From: CAZWCX01 sp964632945
Lineage (GTDB): Bacteria; Planctomycetota; MHYJ01; WSZJ01; CAZWCX01
DNA: 64,000 nucleotides
Direction: 5' to 3'
Assembly: GCA_964632945.1 (NCBI GenBank)
Contig: CAZWCX010000022.1
Span: 1-64,000 of the forward strand
Positions 1 through 10,104 of this stretch are shown one piece after another. The notes under the pieces were generated by a model. That model saw nothing but the letters and a program-made list of their open reading frames with translations, did not search any database and had not been told where the DNA came from. Both the position numbers and the translations under genes were made by a program. Position 1 is the first letter of the stretch. Every line of letters begins with the position of its first letter.

Positions 1-47
1 AAAAGCGACCGGACCAACCTGGGAAATCAAGGTTGAAGCCCCACTAG
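1..47 (-). repeat. Dispersed 47-bp repeat, copy 1 (probably cut by window edge)
   Basis: Read on the minus strand, this stretch begins ctagtggggcttcaacc and ends ggtccggtcgctttt. It is identical over all 47 bases to the copy at 61592-61638 and closely related to the copy at 44323-44373. It lies about 137 bp 3' of the RND pump stop codon, in the same orientation as that gene. It contains a 6-bp inverted repeat, CAACCT/AGGTTG, around a 9-nt centre. The copy touches the first base of the window, so the element may extend further. Confidence 0.85.
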
Positions 48-183
48 CCCGGATTCTTCCGAATCGCTTCGCGGTTCGTGAGCCATCCGGCCCCGTCCGG
101 CCGGGAAGGCAGGTCGGAGCGGGACGGCCTCGCCCAGCGTGCGACCCCGTGGGCCGCATGCCGGTCGCCGCAGCGGTTCCCTT

Positions 184-3100
184 CTACCGGTCGGACTCCG
201 CGGCCGGGACCGGCTCGTGAGGTCGGGGCGCAGGCGTCGGGCTCTGGTGCGGCGGGCGGCTGCCGAACAGGCGGTAGAGGGCCGCCTGCGTTTCCAGGGT
301 CACCCCGAAGAGGCTGGGAACCAGGACCAGGGTGAACACGGTCGAAACCAACAGACCGCCCAGGAGTACGGAGCCGAGGCCGCGATACAGTTCGCTTCCT
401 GCCCCGGGAAAAAGCACGAGCGGGAGCAGGCCCATCAGCGTGGTGAGCGTGGTCATGAAGATCGGACGGATTCGGGTGCGCACGCTCTCCACGATGGCCC
501 GGCCGTGGGGCATCCCCTCCTCGCGCATGTGGTTCAGCGCCTGGTGAACGATCAGAATCGGGTTGTTCACCACGGTGCCGATCAGGATGACGAACCCGAG
601 CATGGTCAGGACGTCCAGCGGCTGCAGCACCCATCGGTTGAGCAGCCAGAGCCCGGCCACGCCGCCCACCGCCCCCAGCGGCACCGAGAGGATGATCACG
701 AACGGATAGGTCCAGGACTCGAAGAGGGCGGCCATCAGCAGGTAGGTGATCAGCAGCGCAAGCACGACGTTGAACCGCAGGGCCAGCCAGGTGGAGCGCA
801 ATTTGTCGGCCGTGCCGGACAGGCCGACCCGATACTCCGTCGTCAGCCGGCCGCTGGCCAGCAGGGGCTGCACGATCTTCCGGTCGATGGTCTCCATGGC
901 ATCCTCGAGGGCCATTTCGAGCGGCGGGGAGACCTGGATGGTGATGGCGCGCTCGCGCTCGCGGTGATTGACCTGCTCCGGACCGCTGGCCAGGGTGACC
1001 TCCGCCAGGGCGCGGAGTTGGACGAGGTCGCCGGTGGCGGTGGCGACCGGGAGCGCCTCGATGTCCTGGGTGCGCCCCGAGAAACGGCCCTGTCCGAGCA
1101 GGGTGAGGTCGATTTTGTCCCCGCCGACGAAGTAGTCGGTGGCGTAGGCGCCGTCGACCAGGGCGTTGACGGTGTAGCCGAGATCGCGCGCGTTCATCCC
1201 CAAGTCCGCGGCCTGGTCCCACAGGGGACGTACGTGCACTTCGGGGCTGGACAGGTCGAGGCTGGGTCGGGGAAAGGCCTGCGCGTTCGGGATGGTCATC
1301 ATAACCTGGCCGAGCACCTGGCCGCCCAGGCCGATGAGCGTGGGCAGGTCGGGGCCGGTGATCTCGATGTCGATGCTGCGTCCCGCGCTGAGCCCCTGTT
1401 CGAACAGGCTCGACTGTTTCGCGATGGCGAACGTTCCCGGAATGCCCATGGCGACCTTGCGAATGAGGGGGACCAGGCCGGCGGCGGCGAGCGGGTCCGC
1501 CGCGCGAAGTCCCAGGAAGAGTTGGCGGCCTCGCGCGACGTAAAAGAAGTCTCCGATGGCGGGAAACGGCAGCTTCGCCGCTTCGGGCGATCCGGGGTCG
1601 ACGTCCCAGTAGGGACGCAGATCCTCTTCGAGTCGCTGGCCGATCGCGGTCATCTGGTCGAGGTTGTATCCGGGCGGGGGCAGCAGGATCCCGAACACCA
1701 GATTGCGATTCCCGGTCGGCAGATACTCGACCTTCGGCAGCAGGCGCAGCGTGAGATCGATCGCGCCCCAGGACAGCAGGCCGATCACGACCAGGCGGCG
1801 CACCAGGCCGCGCCCGAGCCAGGCGTTTGTGCCCACGACCGCGGCCACGAACGCGCGACCGAGCAGGTCCAGGGGCCGGAGCAGGACGCCGCCGACGAGT
1901 GCCGCGATCGCGCGATAGGGCAGAGTGAGCGCGCGGACGAGCACGTGCGGAGGCGGTCGGGGTACCTCGTCCCTTCGAGGCAGGATGCGCGCGGTCGCCG
2001 TTGAAATCACGGTGATCGACACCAGCATCGACAGGCCGACCCCGGCGCTGATCGCCAGCGCGATGTCGAGGAAGAGTTGTCCGGACTCCTCCTTCACGAA
2101 CGCCACCGGGATGAAGACGGCCAGGGTGGTCAGGGTCGAGGCGACCACCGCGCCCCACACCTCCCGTGTTCCTTCGATGGCGGCCACGAACGCGGGTTCG
2201 CCGGATTGCCAGCGACGGAAGATGTTCTCCAGGACGACGACGGCGTTGTCGACCAGCATGCCGATGGCGAACGCCAGGCCGGCCAGACTGATGACGTTGA
2301 GCGACCGTCCCAGGAGCTGCATCACCAGGAAGGTGCCGATGATCGAGGTGGGGATGGCGAGGCCGATGACGAGGGTCGAACGTCCGCTGCGCAGGAAGAG
2401 GAGGAGGACCACGACGGTCAGGAGCCCGCCGTAGACGATGTTCTGCTGCACGAGGCCCACGGCGGAGTGGATGTACTCGGTCTCATCGTACACCTGCTTG
2501 AGCATGAGGCGATGCTGGCCCACGGCGCCGGCGTTCAATTCGGCCATCGCCCTGCGCAGTCCGGCCATCACTTCCAGCACGTTCGCGCCGCTCTCCCGGA
2601 TGCAGTTGACGGCGATGGCGGAGGTGCCGAAGTTTCTCACCATGCCGTCGGGTTTCTTGAACCCCTTGCGGACCTCGGCGACGTCGCGCACGTAGACCGG
2701 GGCGCCGTCGCGGCGGGACAGCAGCGTGTCGGCCACTTCGTCGAGGGATCGGTACTGGCCGATGGTCCGCACCACGTAGCGCCGTTTCCCCTCCCAGAAG
2801 TCCCCCGCCGAGGTGTCCCGGTTGCGGCCGCGCAAGGCGTCGCGCACGTGCATGACCGTGAGGCCCCGCGCGGCGAGGCGCTCCGGGTCGAAGACCACCT
2901 GGACCTCTTCTTCCCGCCCCCCGAAGACGTTGGAATTGGAGACTCCGGGGACGCGTTCGAAGCGCGCTTCGATGACGTCCTGCGCGAACTTGCGCATCTC
3001 GGTGATGTCGATTTCCGGCGGGAGGAGCTCCCGGTACACGGAGTCCGCATCGGCGGCGTATCGGAGCCGTCGCAGCATCAGTCCGGCATTCTGCGCCCGT

Positions 3101-3609
3101 CGCATCGGCGCCAGTCCGGCCGCCTTGTCGGGATGGCGCCGCTCGAACGCAGCGATGTCCGCGTCGCTCGGCAATGCGGGGCCGAGGATGAACCAGGCGA
3201 TCGGCGTGTTGGCGGAGTTCGCGGTGCTCAGGACCGGTTCCTGGGCGTCCTCGGGATACTCGCGCACCTGGGCCAAGCGGGTGTTCACGAGGAGCAGCGC
3301 CTTGCTCATGTCCGTGCCGGCGATGAACTCCAGGGTGATGGTCCCCATGGAGTCGGTGCTTTCCGACGACATCTTGATCACGCCCTCGACGCCCTTGAGC
3401 TGTTCCTCCTGCGCCTGGACGATCTCGCGCTCGACCTCCTGGGGACTGGCGCCCGGCCAGATGGTCTGCACGGTGATGGTGGGGGTCTCCACCTCGGGGG
3501 TGAGCTGCATCGGCATGCGAAAGAGGGCGATGGTGCCGAAAAGGGCGACCAGGAGGACGCCGACGGCGACCTTGACGGGGTTGTGGACGAAGGCATGGAC
3601 GAGATTCAT
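184..3609 (-). CDS. Efflux RND transporter permease subunit (AcrB/HAE family)
   Basis: This is an inner-membrane proton-driven efflux pump subunit of 1141 residues, slightly longer than usual for AcrB-like proteins. The N-terminus has the family pattern: a first membrane helix near residues 12-30, then QLTPEVETPTITVQT and WPGASPQEVE. Transmembrane helix 4 carries GMLVDNAVVVLENI, where the usual Asp pair of the proton relay is Asp-Asn, as in many non-AcrB members. Two halves, each with a periplasmic loop and a six-helix block, can be followed. The proline-rich C-terminal tail is probably cytoplasmic. It is the last gene of a marR - adaptor - pump operon (35-bp gap from the adaptor). No TolC-like outer-membrane partner is present in the window. 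The substrate cannot be told from sequence. Confidence 0.95.
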   Translation of the reverse strand: MNLVHAFVHNPVKVAVGVLLVALFGTIALFRMPMQLTPEVETPTITVQTIWPGASPQEVEREIVQAQEEQLKGVEGVIKMSSESTDSMGTITLEFIAGTDMSKALLLVNTRLAQVREYPEDAQEPVLSTANSANTPIAWFILGPALPSDADIAAFERRHPDKAAGLAPMRRAQNAGLMLRRLRYAADADSVYRELLPPEIDITEMRKFAQDVIEARFERVPGVSNSNVFGGREEEVQVVFDPERLAARGLTVMHVRDALRGRNRDTSAGDFWEGKRRYVVRTIGQYRSLDEVADTLLSRRDGAPVYVRDVAEVRKGFKKPDGMVRNFGTSAIAVNCIRESGANVLEVMAGLRRAMAELNAGAVGQHRLMLKQVYDETEYIHSAVGLVQQNIVYGGLLTVVVLLLFLRSGRSTLVIGLAIPTSIIGTFLVMQLLGRSLNVISLAGLAFAIGMLVDNAVVVLENIFRRWQSGEPAFVAAIEGTREVWGAVVASTLTTLAVFIPVAFVKEESGQLFLDIALAISAGVGLSMLVSITVISTATARILPRRDEVPRPPPHVLVRALTLPYRAIAALVGGVLLRPLDLLGRAFVAAVVGTNAWLGRGLVRRLVVIGLLSWGAIDLTLRLLPKVEYLPTGNRNLVFGILLPPPGYNLDQMTAIGQRLEEDLRPYWDVDPGSPEAAKLPFPAIGDFFYVARGRQLFLGLRAADPLAAAGLVPLIRKVAMGIPGTFAIAKQSSLFEQGLSAGRSIDIEITGPDLPTLIGLGGQVLGQVMMTIPNAQAFPRPSLDLSSPEVHVRPLWDQAADLGMNARDLGYTVNALVDGAYATDYFVGGDKIDLTLLGQGRFSGRTQDIEALPVATATGDLVQLRALAEVTLASGPEQVNHRERERAITIQVSPPLEMALEDAMETIDRKIVQPLLASGRLTTEYRVGLSGTADKLRSTWLALRFNVVLALLITYLLMAALFESWTYPFVIILSVPLGAVGGVAGLWLLNRWVLQPLDVLTMLGFVILIGTVVNNPILIVHQALNHMREEGMPHGRAIVESVRTRIRPIFMTTLTTLMGLLPLVLFPGAGSELYRGLGSVLLGGLLVSTVFTLVLVPSLFGVTLETQAALYRLFGSRPPHQSPTPAPRPHEPVPAAESDR

Positions 3610-3643
3610 GGGGCCTCGGGGGAGCAGAACAACAGAGGTACGG

Positions 3644-4936
3644 TCACTTCCGGGGCGGCTCCTCGGCCGGGACGATCAGAATCTCCTGGCCGGGACGCAG
3701 ACGTTCGTTTCCCTGGGCGACGACCCGCACGCCCGCCTGGAGCGGACCGTGCACCTCGATCCAGCCGCCCGCGGCGATTCCCGTCCGGACCGGGACCGGG
3801 CGGACGGTCGCCTTGCCCTCGCCGGCGTCGTCGACGACCCAGACCATGGGGGCGGGACCTCCGAGGACCAGCGAGTCCTTGGGCACGAGCAGGGTGCGCA
3901 CGGGGGCGCCGACCGCGAGGGTGACGCGGGCGAACATCCCCGCCTTCAGAAGGACGCCTCCCTGCGCCTCCCGGTTCTGGAGCCGGACTTTCACCGGAAA
4001 GGTGCGCGCGCGAACATCCGCCTGGGGAACGACGGCGGAGATTTCGCCGCGGAACTCCTCGCCCGGGAGGGCGCCGATCTCGACGCGGGCGGGCTGGCCC
4101 GGGCCGAGTCGGCGGACGTGGTCTTCCAGGACCTGGGTTTCCGCGTCGATCACGTCGAGTTCCGCGATTTCGGCGACGAGCCCGCCCTTGGAGAGCCAGC
4201 GGCCGATCTCGGCGAATTCGGCGACCACGAACCCGTCGAACGGAGCCTTCACGAGGTGTCGCTCCCGCTCGTCTTCGAGGGCGCGGACCGCTTGTTCCTG
4301 CATGGCGACTTTCGCCTGCGCCTGGGCGACCCGTTCGCTCCGAGTGCCTTCTTCCATCATTTCGAGCGCGGCCCGGGCCCCGAGAAGTTCCTGTTCGGCG
4401 CGGCGCCAGTCGGTCTCCGCCTGATCGAGTTCGCCCTCGCTCACGGTGCGCGGCTCGAACAGCCGGCGCATGCGCTGCAAGTTGGTGTGGGCGTAGTCGA
4501 GGCGGGCCTGGGAGGAGGCGAGCCGGGCCCGGGCCTGATCGATCTCCTTGGGTCTCCAGCCGTTCTCGAGCTCGGTCAGTTCCTCGCGACGGAGCGACAA
4601 TTCCGCGGCGGCCTGGGCGATGCGGATATCGACCGTGTCGGTGCGGAGGCGGGCGAGCAGATCCCCCGTCTTCACCCGCTTGCCGACGCGCGCGAGGAAC
4701 TCCACGACGAAGCCGTCGACCTGGCTGCCGACTTGGGAGGAGCGGGCGGCGACCAGGGTCGCGACGAAGGTCCGCTCCTCGGACACCTCGCGTTCCTCCG
4801 CCACGGCGACCCGGACCGGGGAAGGTCCGAAGCCCTGTGGTCGGGCCGGCGGGGCGGCCAAGCCGAGGATCGCGAGCAACAGGACGCAGGAAGAGGGCGC
4901 CGTGCGAGGTTCGGGAGGTCGGGGCAGGGGGATCAT
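3644..4936 (-). CDS. RND efflux periplasmic adaptor (HlyD/MFP family)
   Basis: This membrane-fusion protein of 430 residues should link the RND pump to an outer-membrane channel. The chosen ATG at 4936 gives a signal peptide (SSCVLLLAILGLAAP) and has AGGAG 7 nt upstream; the frame stays open further 5' but lacks such a start. After the signal come a first beta-barrel/lipoyl half (VGSQVDGFVVEFLARVGKRV), a long alpha-helical hairpin rich in Arg, Glu and Gln at about 90-225, the second lipoyl half (LVKAPFDGFVVAEFAEIGRW) and C-terminal barrel domains. The gene starts 4 bp after the MarR stop, with its ribosome-binding site inside the marR 3' end, so the two are translationally close. Hydrophobic or drug-like substrates are likely for such pumps but unproven here. 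Confidence 0.93.
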   Translation of the reverse strand: MIPLPRPPEPRTAPSSCVLLLAILGLAAPPARPQGFGPSPVRVAVAEEREVSEERTFVATLVAARSSQVGSQVDGFVVEFLARVGKRVKTGDLLARLRTDTVDIRIAQAAAELSLRREELTELENGWRPKEIDQARARLASSQARLDYAHTNLQRMRRLFEPRTVSEGELDQAETDWRRAEQELLGARAALEMMEEGTRSERVAQAQAKVAMQEQAVRALEDERERHLVKAPFDGFVVAEFAEIGRWLSKGGLVAEIAELDVIDAETQVLEDHVRRLGPGQPARVEIGALPGEEFRGEISAVVPQADVRARTFPVKVRLQNREAQGGVLLKAGMFARVTLAVGAPVRTLLVPKDSLVLGGPAPMVWVVDDAGEGKATVRPVPVRTGIAAGGWIEVHGPLQAGVRVVAQGNERLRPGQEILIVPAEEPPRK

Positions 4937-4940
4937 CGAT

Positions 4941-5393
4941 TCACTCCTGGGGAGATTCACGAGGCACGAGATTGCGCTGGATCCGGTCGAGCGAGCCGCG
5001 CAGCGCCTCCAGCCGGGCCCGACCAAGCCCGCGCGTGGCGCGTGCGCGCACGCGCCGGAGGCAGCGGACAATCTTCGGCCAGGCGGAAATCGCTCGACGC
5101 GCGGGACGGACCCACTTCTTGCGCCGATCGGACGCGCAGGGCTCGCGCACGATCCAGCGGTCCCGCTCCATGCGATCGAGCATCCCGAGCAGGGTCGGCA
5201 GCTCGAGGCTCATGCGCTCGGCCAACTCGGAGGGGGAGAGGTCGCGCCCGGCCGCGGCGAGGCAGGCGATGACCTGCCATTGCCGCGTCGTGATTCCCAG
5301 CGGCGCGAGTTCGTCGCCGAGGGCCCGTTCCATCGACTGTTTGGTCAGGTACAGCCAGTACCCGAGGCTCGCTTCGAAGTCGTACTTGAGCAC
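4941..5393 (-). CDS. MarR-family transcriptional regulator
   Basis: This 150-residue winged-helix regulator has the MarR layout: an N-terminal dimerisation helix (LGYWLYLTKQSMERAL), the segment LGITTRQWQVIACL, the recognition-helix region LSPSELAERMSLELPTLLGMLDRMERDRWIVRE and a basic wing (ASDRRKKW). The C-terminal helices are unusually Arg-rich. It starts with GTG, preceded at 8 nt by AGGA. As the first gene of the pump operon it is most likely an autorepressor relieved by a pump substrate or aromatic ligand. A short palindrome at the predicted transcription start (5410-5421) could be its operator. Confidence 0.92.
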   Translation of the reverse strand: MLKYDFEASLGYWLYLTKQSMERALGDELAPLGITTRQWQVIACLAAAGRDLSPSELAERMSLELPTLLGMLDRMERDRWIVREPCASDRRKKWVRPARRAISAWPKIVRCLRRVRARATRGLGRARLEALRGSLDRIQRNLVPRESPQE

Positions 5394-5409
5394 GAGAGAT
5401 TCCTGAAGG

Positions 5410-5457
5410 TTAGTAGGCTAAGCAATCCAGGATACCCTCCGGGCGCGTGCCGTCCAA
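5410..5457 (-). promoter_or_regulatory. Promoter and candidate MarR operator of the efflux operon
   Basis: On the minus strand TTGGAC (5452-5457) and TATCCT (5429-5434) are separated by 17 bp. Just downstream, at the expected transcription start, is the inverted repeat TTAG-N4-CTAA (5410-5421). A site overlapping the start fits autorepression by the MarR protein encoded next. The operator assignment is inference. Confidence 0.45.
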
Positions 5458-5558
5458 GGGTTTTCGTTGCGTCGGGTTCGGTGCGACGCGGGCGTCGCTC
5501 GGCGGGGGGCAGGGTCCTGCCGCGCATCGCGCTCCGCCGCCATCCCGGGAGACGGATG

Positions 5559-6008
5559 TCACGCTGGAATCGTGGGGCGCGGACCGGCGTCGGCGGGGCG
5601 GCGGACGGGCAGCGTCACCAGAGTCCGAGTGTCGGCCGCCCATCCGAGAAGACCGCAGCGGGCGAACCCGAGGCCGTTGACGTGCCCGTGCCACGAGGCC
5701 ATGCGCGGGATGTCCATGTACGGCCGGCGCTCCGGGTTCCGGGAAGAAGGAGAAGGCCGCCACCGCTCCCGCCCAGGGGGCGACTCGCACGCACTTCTCC
5801 TCTGCCTCGCGGCAACGCCTGCCCGGATCGAGGGCGGCCGCCCGCGGGAGTCGGAGGGGGACCAGCACCAGGGGACCCGCAGGACGGCCCATTCGACCGA
5901 TCCAAGCCGCACGAAGCCGGCCCCGGCGGCCAGCGCCGCCCTCGACCCCGTCCCGGCACCGATCGCGAGATTCCACCCGGGTCGTCCCGGTCTCCTGGGC
6001 CGCTGCAT
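5559..6008 (-). pseudogene. Decayed YndJ-like membrane protein gene
   Basis: No single frame is convincing, but pieces of a YndJ-like protein can be assembled from two minus-strand frames. One frame gives an N-terminal piece (AALAAGAGFVRLGSVEWAVL), then the -1/+1 neighbour frame continues with GPLVLVPLRL and WAGAVAAFSFF, and the first frame resumes with MDIPRMASWHGHVNGLGF followed by CGLLGW, which resembles the conserved YndJ C-terminus. The N- and C-terminal parts are separated by far fewer codons than in a full-length homologue. This suggests two frameshifts and a large internal deletion. Family identification is from memory of YndJ motifs, not from a search. Confidence 0.5.
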
Positions 6009-6343
6009 GGGCACTCCTCCGTATGGGGTCATGGGGCTCCATCCTCGAATGCCGCCACCGTGCGTACGGGTTGCGCGTCGAGCGCCGCGCGCAAGTGCCG
6101 CTCAACACAAGGAATAGGTGGACTTCGAATTCTACCGTTTTTCCCCTAAGATCCCCCGCCCGGCCCCGACGTAGAGGGTGCCTTGCCGATGACACCGCGA
6201 GGCGGAGGAAAGACGCGATCGAACGGTCGGAATCGGGATCAACCGGATCCGCGCGCGAGAGCGCGCGGCGGACCGACGCGATAGAGACTGGACCGGACTG
6301 TGACCCTGGACCCTCTCCCAACCCCCATCCACCGGAGGTAGCC
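6009..6343. other. Intergenic region upstream of the pilin gene
   Basis: There is no credible gene in these 335 bp. A locally AT-rich patch around 6124-6152 contains TTCGAA (6124-6129) and TAAGAT (6147-6152) spaced 17 bp, a weak match to a vegetative promoter about 190 nt upstream of the pilin ATG. Nothing else stands out. Confidence 0.3.
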
Positions 6344-6613
6344 ATGATCGGCCGCTTCGCTCGAATTCACGACCGCAATTTCCGCAAGGTGCAGGCGCAG
6401 GGGATGACCGAGTACATCATCGTCGTGTCGTTGGTGGCCATCGCGTGCATCACCGCGGTGACCGTGTTCGGGCAGAAGATCTCCCGCCTGTTCGTTGCCG
6501 CGACCGAGTCCATCGACAAGGGGGCACCGGTCAATTCGCAAGCATCGCAGGTCGACCGCGTCAACACCAACGCGACCTTGGCCAACATGGAGGACCTCGG
6601 CGGCGGGAGCTAA
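6344..6613 (+). CDS. Flp-type (type IVb) pilin-like protein
   Basis: This 89-residue protein has the class III prepilin pattern. A short basic leader ends in QAQG, followed by MTEYIIVVSLVAIACITAV, a hydrophobic helix beginning with the Glu-Tyr pair that marks Flp pilins. Cleavage after the Gly by a TadV/CpaA-like prepilin peptidase would leave a mature protein of about 69 residues. The tail is Asn/Ser-rich. The start is fixed by GGAGGT 6 nt upstream. No tad/cpa secretion genes occur in the window, so it would depend on machinery encoded elsewhere, or act as a stand-alone membrane peptide. Confidence 0.85.
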   Translation: MIGRFARIHDRNFRKVQAQGMTEYIIVVSLVAIACITAVTVFGQKISRLFVAATESIDKGAPVNSQASQVDRVNTNATLANMEDLGGGS

Positions 6614-6700
6614 CGCGCTCGCTTCGCTCCCCCGGGTGGGGCGGGAGGGAAGGGCGGTTTCCCGCTCTTCCCGCCCCGGTTTGCGGATTGGAGGCGGGAC

Positions 6701-7600
6701 ATGAAACCGACGACCTGGACTCTCACGCCGCGCTCGATCGCGATGGTCGCGGCCTTGATGGTGTTGGCGGGGGGCGTGTGGATCGCGCTCCGGTCCGCGC
6801 GGCCCTGGCCCGCGAATTCGTCGGGCTGGACGGTGTGCGATTGGCATCAGTACCTCGCCGCTCAGCGCCGCACCCAGATCGAGCGGTTGCGGGCGTACAT
6901 CGACCGCGGCGAGTTTCCCCGCAATCTCCACCGCCCGTTCGGGCCGATTCCGTATTTCGTCGATGTCGACGGTACCCGATGTGCGGTCGGGCACCTCATG
7001 GACATGGACGGCTGGCGGCGGGACGTCGAGGCGATTGCGCGCGCGAACAACCACGTCTACGTTGCCGATGTGACCTCCGGCCCGCTGGTGGACTGGATTC
7101 GCACTTCCGGTCTCACCCAGGAGGAATGCGCGCGGATCCAGCCTTCGTACAATTTCGAACCGTACCGACCGGGCGATCAACTGCCGGAGTTCGAGGTCCA
7201 GGGGGAGCGCGAGCGGATCCGCGCCCACCTCCTGCAGGTGGAGGGCGAACTGGTTCGCGACACCGTGGCGAGTCTGACCGTGGCGCTCGATCGGCTCCTG
7301 GGCACGCTGCCGAGGCCGGCGGGGATCCGCACGGCCGGGTTCATCGTCGACGCTCCCGTTCCGGCCGGCGGGTGGCGAAAGGTCGAGAACCGATCGGCGG
7401 CGATCGCCCGGGTGCGGGTTATGGAAGTCGGCGCGGACGGACTCAAGCGCCACGGCAGCGACTGGGTGACGATTCCGCCCCGGGGAACCGCGGTCTCCGA
7501 GCCGAAGGCGCCGGGTTCGACCTACGTCCTGGAGTGGAACTACGTGGGCGCGGTGCCGGAGCAGGCTCCCGTCGCCGTGGTGCGCGAGAACGCGCGGTGA
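6701..7600 (+). CDS. Secreted or membrane-anchored protein of unknown function
   Basis: The product has 299 residues with an N-terminal hydrophobic segment (SIAMVAALMVLAGGVWIAL), so it is exported or anchored by its N-terminus. Residues about 50-145 hold a recognisable but functionally unnamed module: FPRNLHRPFGPIPYFVDV, then GTRCAVGHLMDMDGW, LVDWIRTSGLTQEEC and ARIQPSY. This pattern (a Cys in CAVG, SGLT, IQPSY) recurs in bacterial secreted proteins as far as I recall. The remainder contains a helical stretch and a beta-rich C-terminus. It follows the pilin by 87 bp on the same strand and may be co-transcribed. GAGG lies at the usual distance from the ATG. No enzymatic motif was seen. Confidence 0.8.
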   Translation: MKPTTWTLTPRSIAMVAALMVLAGGVWIALRSARPWPANSSGWTVCDWHQYLAAQRRTQIERLRAYIDRGEFPRNLHRPFGPIPYFVDVDGTRCAVGHLMDMDGWRRDVEAIARANNHVYVADVTSGPLVDWIRTSGLTQEECARIQPSYNFEPYRPGDQLPEFEVQGERERIRAHLLQVEGELVRDTVASLTVALDRLLGTLPRPAGIRTAGFIVDAPVPAGGWRKVENRSAAIARVRVMEVGADGLKRHGSDWVTIPPRGTAVSEPKAPGSTYVLEWNYVGAVPEQAPVAVVRENAR

Positions 7601-7625
7601 CGGCGCGGGACCGATCCCGCCGTCA
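7598..7625. terminator. Bidirectional hairpin containing both stop codons
   Basis: The arms TGACGGCGCGGGA (7598-7610) and TCCCGCCGTCA (7615-7625) pair over 11 bp with one 2-nt bulge and a CCGA loop. The TGA of the upstream plus-strand gene and the TGA of the convergent minus-strand ABC gene are the outermost pairs of the stem. There is no U-tract. Confidence 0.5.
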
Positions 7626-8423
7626 GGAGAGGAAGCGCTTCAGGAAATCGCGTGTGCGCGCCTCCCGGGGCTCCTTGAACACCTGGGCGGGGGGGCCGGA
7701 CTCGACGATGGTCCCCCCGTCCAGGAAGAGCACCTGGTCGGAGACGTCGCGGGCGAATCTCATCTCGTGGGTCACCACCATCTGCGTCATGCCCTCCTCG
7801 TCGAGTGAGCGCATGACGGACAACACCTCCTCGACGAGGGCGGGATCGAGGGCCGAGGTCGGCTCGTCGTACAGGAGCACATCCGGTTCCATCGCCAGCG
7901 CGCGCGCGATGGCCACCCGCTGCTGCTGACCGCCCGAGAGCTGGCTCGGGTAGCAGAGCGCCTTGTCGGAGAGTCCCACCTTGATGAGCAGGAGGGCGGC
8001 CTTGGCCTCGGCCATGCTTCGTTCCATGCGCTTGACCACGGTCGGGCCCAGGATGATGTTCTCGAGCACGGTGAGGTGAGGGAAGAGGTTGAACTGCTGG
8101 AAGACCATGCCCGTATGCCGGCGCAGGTTGCGCAGGGCGGCCGCGCGGGCTGGGGCGGAGACGCCGTTGGCCAGTCCGGGGATCTCGACCCCCGCCACGA
8201 CGGCGCGTCCGGTGTCGAAGCCCTCGAGGCCGTTCATGCAGCGCAGGAGCGTGGACTTGCCCGACCCCGAGGGGCCGATGAGCACGGTCAGCTGGGAGCG
8301 GTTCACGCGGAAGGTGACGTCGCGGAGGACCGCCTGGGCTTGGAACGCCTTGCAGAGGCCCTGCACCTCGATCACGGGAAGTTCGGCGGGCGGAGGCGCC
8401 GAATCCGGTTTGGAGTCGGTCAT
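7623..8423 (-). CDS. Polar amino-acid ABC transporter ATP-binding protein (GlnQ-like)
   Basis: This 266-residue ATPase of an amino-acid importer has all family motifs: Walker A GPSGSGKST, Q-loop (MVFQQFNLFPHLTVLENI), signature LSGGQQQR, Walker B VLLYDEPTSALDP and the H-loop (VTHEM). The Q-loop context FQQFNLFPH is typical of GlnQ/HisP/ArtP. The start is the ATG at 8423, 11 bp after the upstream permease gene; the open frame extends far 5' only as a shadow of that gene. The N-terminus carries a short Pro-rich extension of about 15 residues. It forms a two-gene operon with the fused binding protein/permease, which supplies the remaining importer parts. Confidence 0.96.
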   Translation of the reverse strand: MTDSKPDSAPPPAELPVIEVQGLCKAFQAQAVLRDVTFRVNRSQLTVLIGPSGSGKSTLLRCMNGLEGFDTGRAVVAGVEIPGLANGVSAPARAAALRNLRRHTGMVFQQFNLFPHLTVLENIILGPTVVKRMERSMAEAKAALLLIKVGLSDKALCYPSQLSGGQQQRVAIARALAMEPDVLLYDEPTSALDPALVEEVLSVMRSLDEEGMTQMVVTHEMRFARDVSDQVLFLDGGTIVESGPPAQVFKEPREARTRDFLKRFLS

Positions 8424-8434
8424 CTTGGGGTCCC

Positions 8435-9988
<1,554 letters not shown>

Positions 9989-10034
9989 CGGATCGGCACC
10001 TCCGGAGACCGGTCGGGGAAGCGAAGCGGTGGAG

Positions 10035-10063
10035 AGCATAGCGAAATCGCGCTCTCCTGAGAA
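10035..10063 (-). promoter_or_regulatory. Predicted promoter of the amino-acid ABC operon
   Basis: On the minus strand TTCTCA (10058-10063) and TATGCT (10035-10040) are separated by 17 bp, about 47 nt upstream of the start codon. The -35 is a 4/6 match and the -10 is a good one. Confidence 0.4.
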
Positions 10064-10104
10064 GCGAGTGGTGCGCCGGAGTTTTCCCCCGCCGGGCGTT
10101 CCGG

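Noticed and set aside
139..2004. Long plus-strand ORF of 621 codons opposite the RND pump gene.
   Set aside because: It is a mirror frame of a clear coding gene in high-GC DNA, rich in Arg, Gln and Gly and without any domain or ribosome site.
2077..5272. Overlapping plus-strand ORFs of 600-800 codons opposite the pump and adaptor genes.
   Set aside because: They are antisense to genes with complete family motifs and lack starts and domains.
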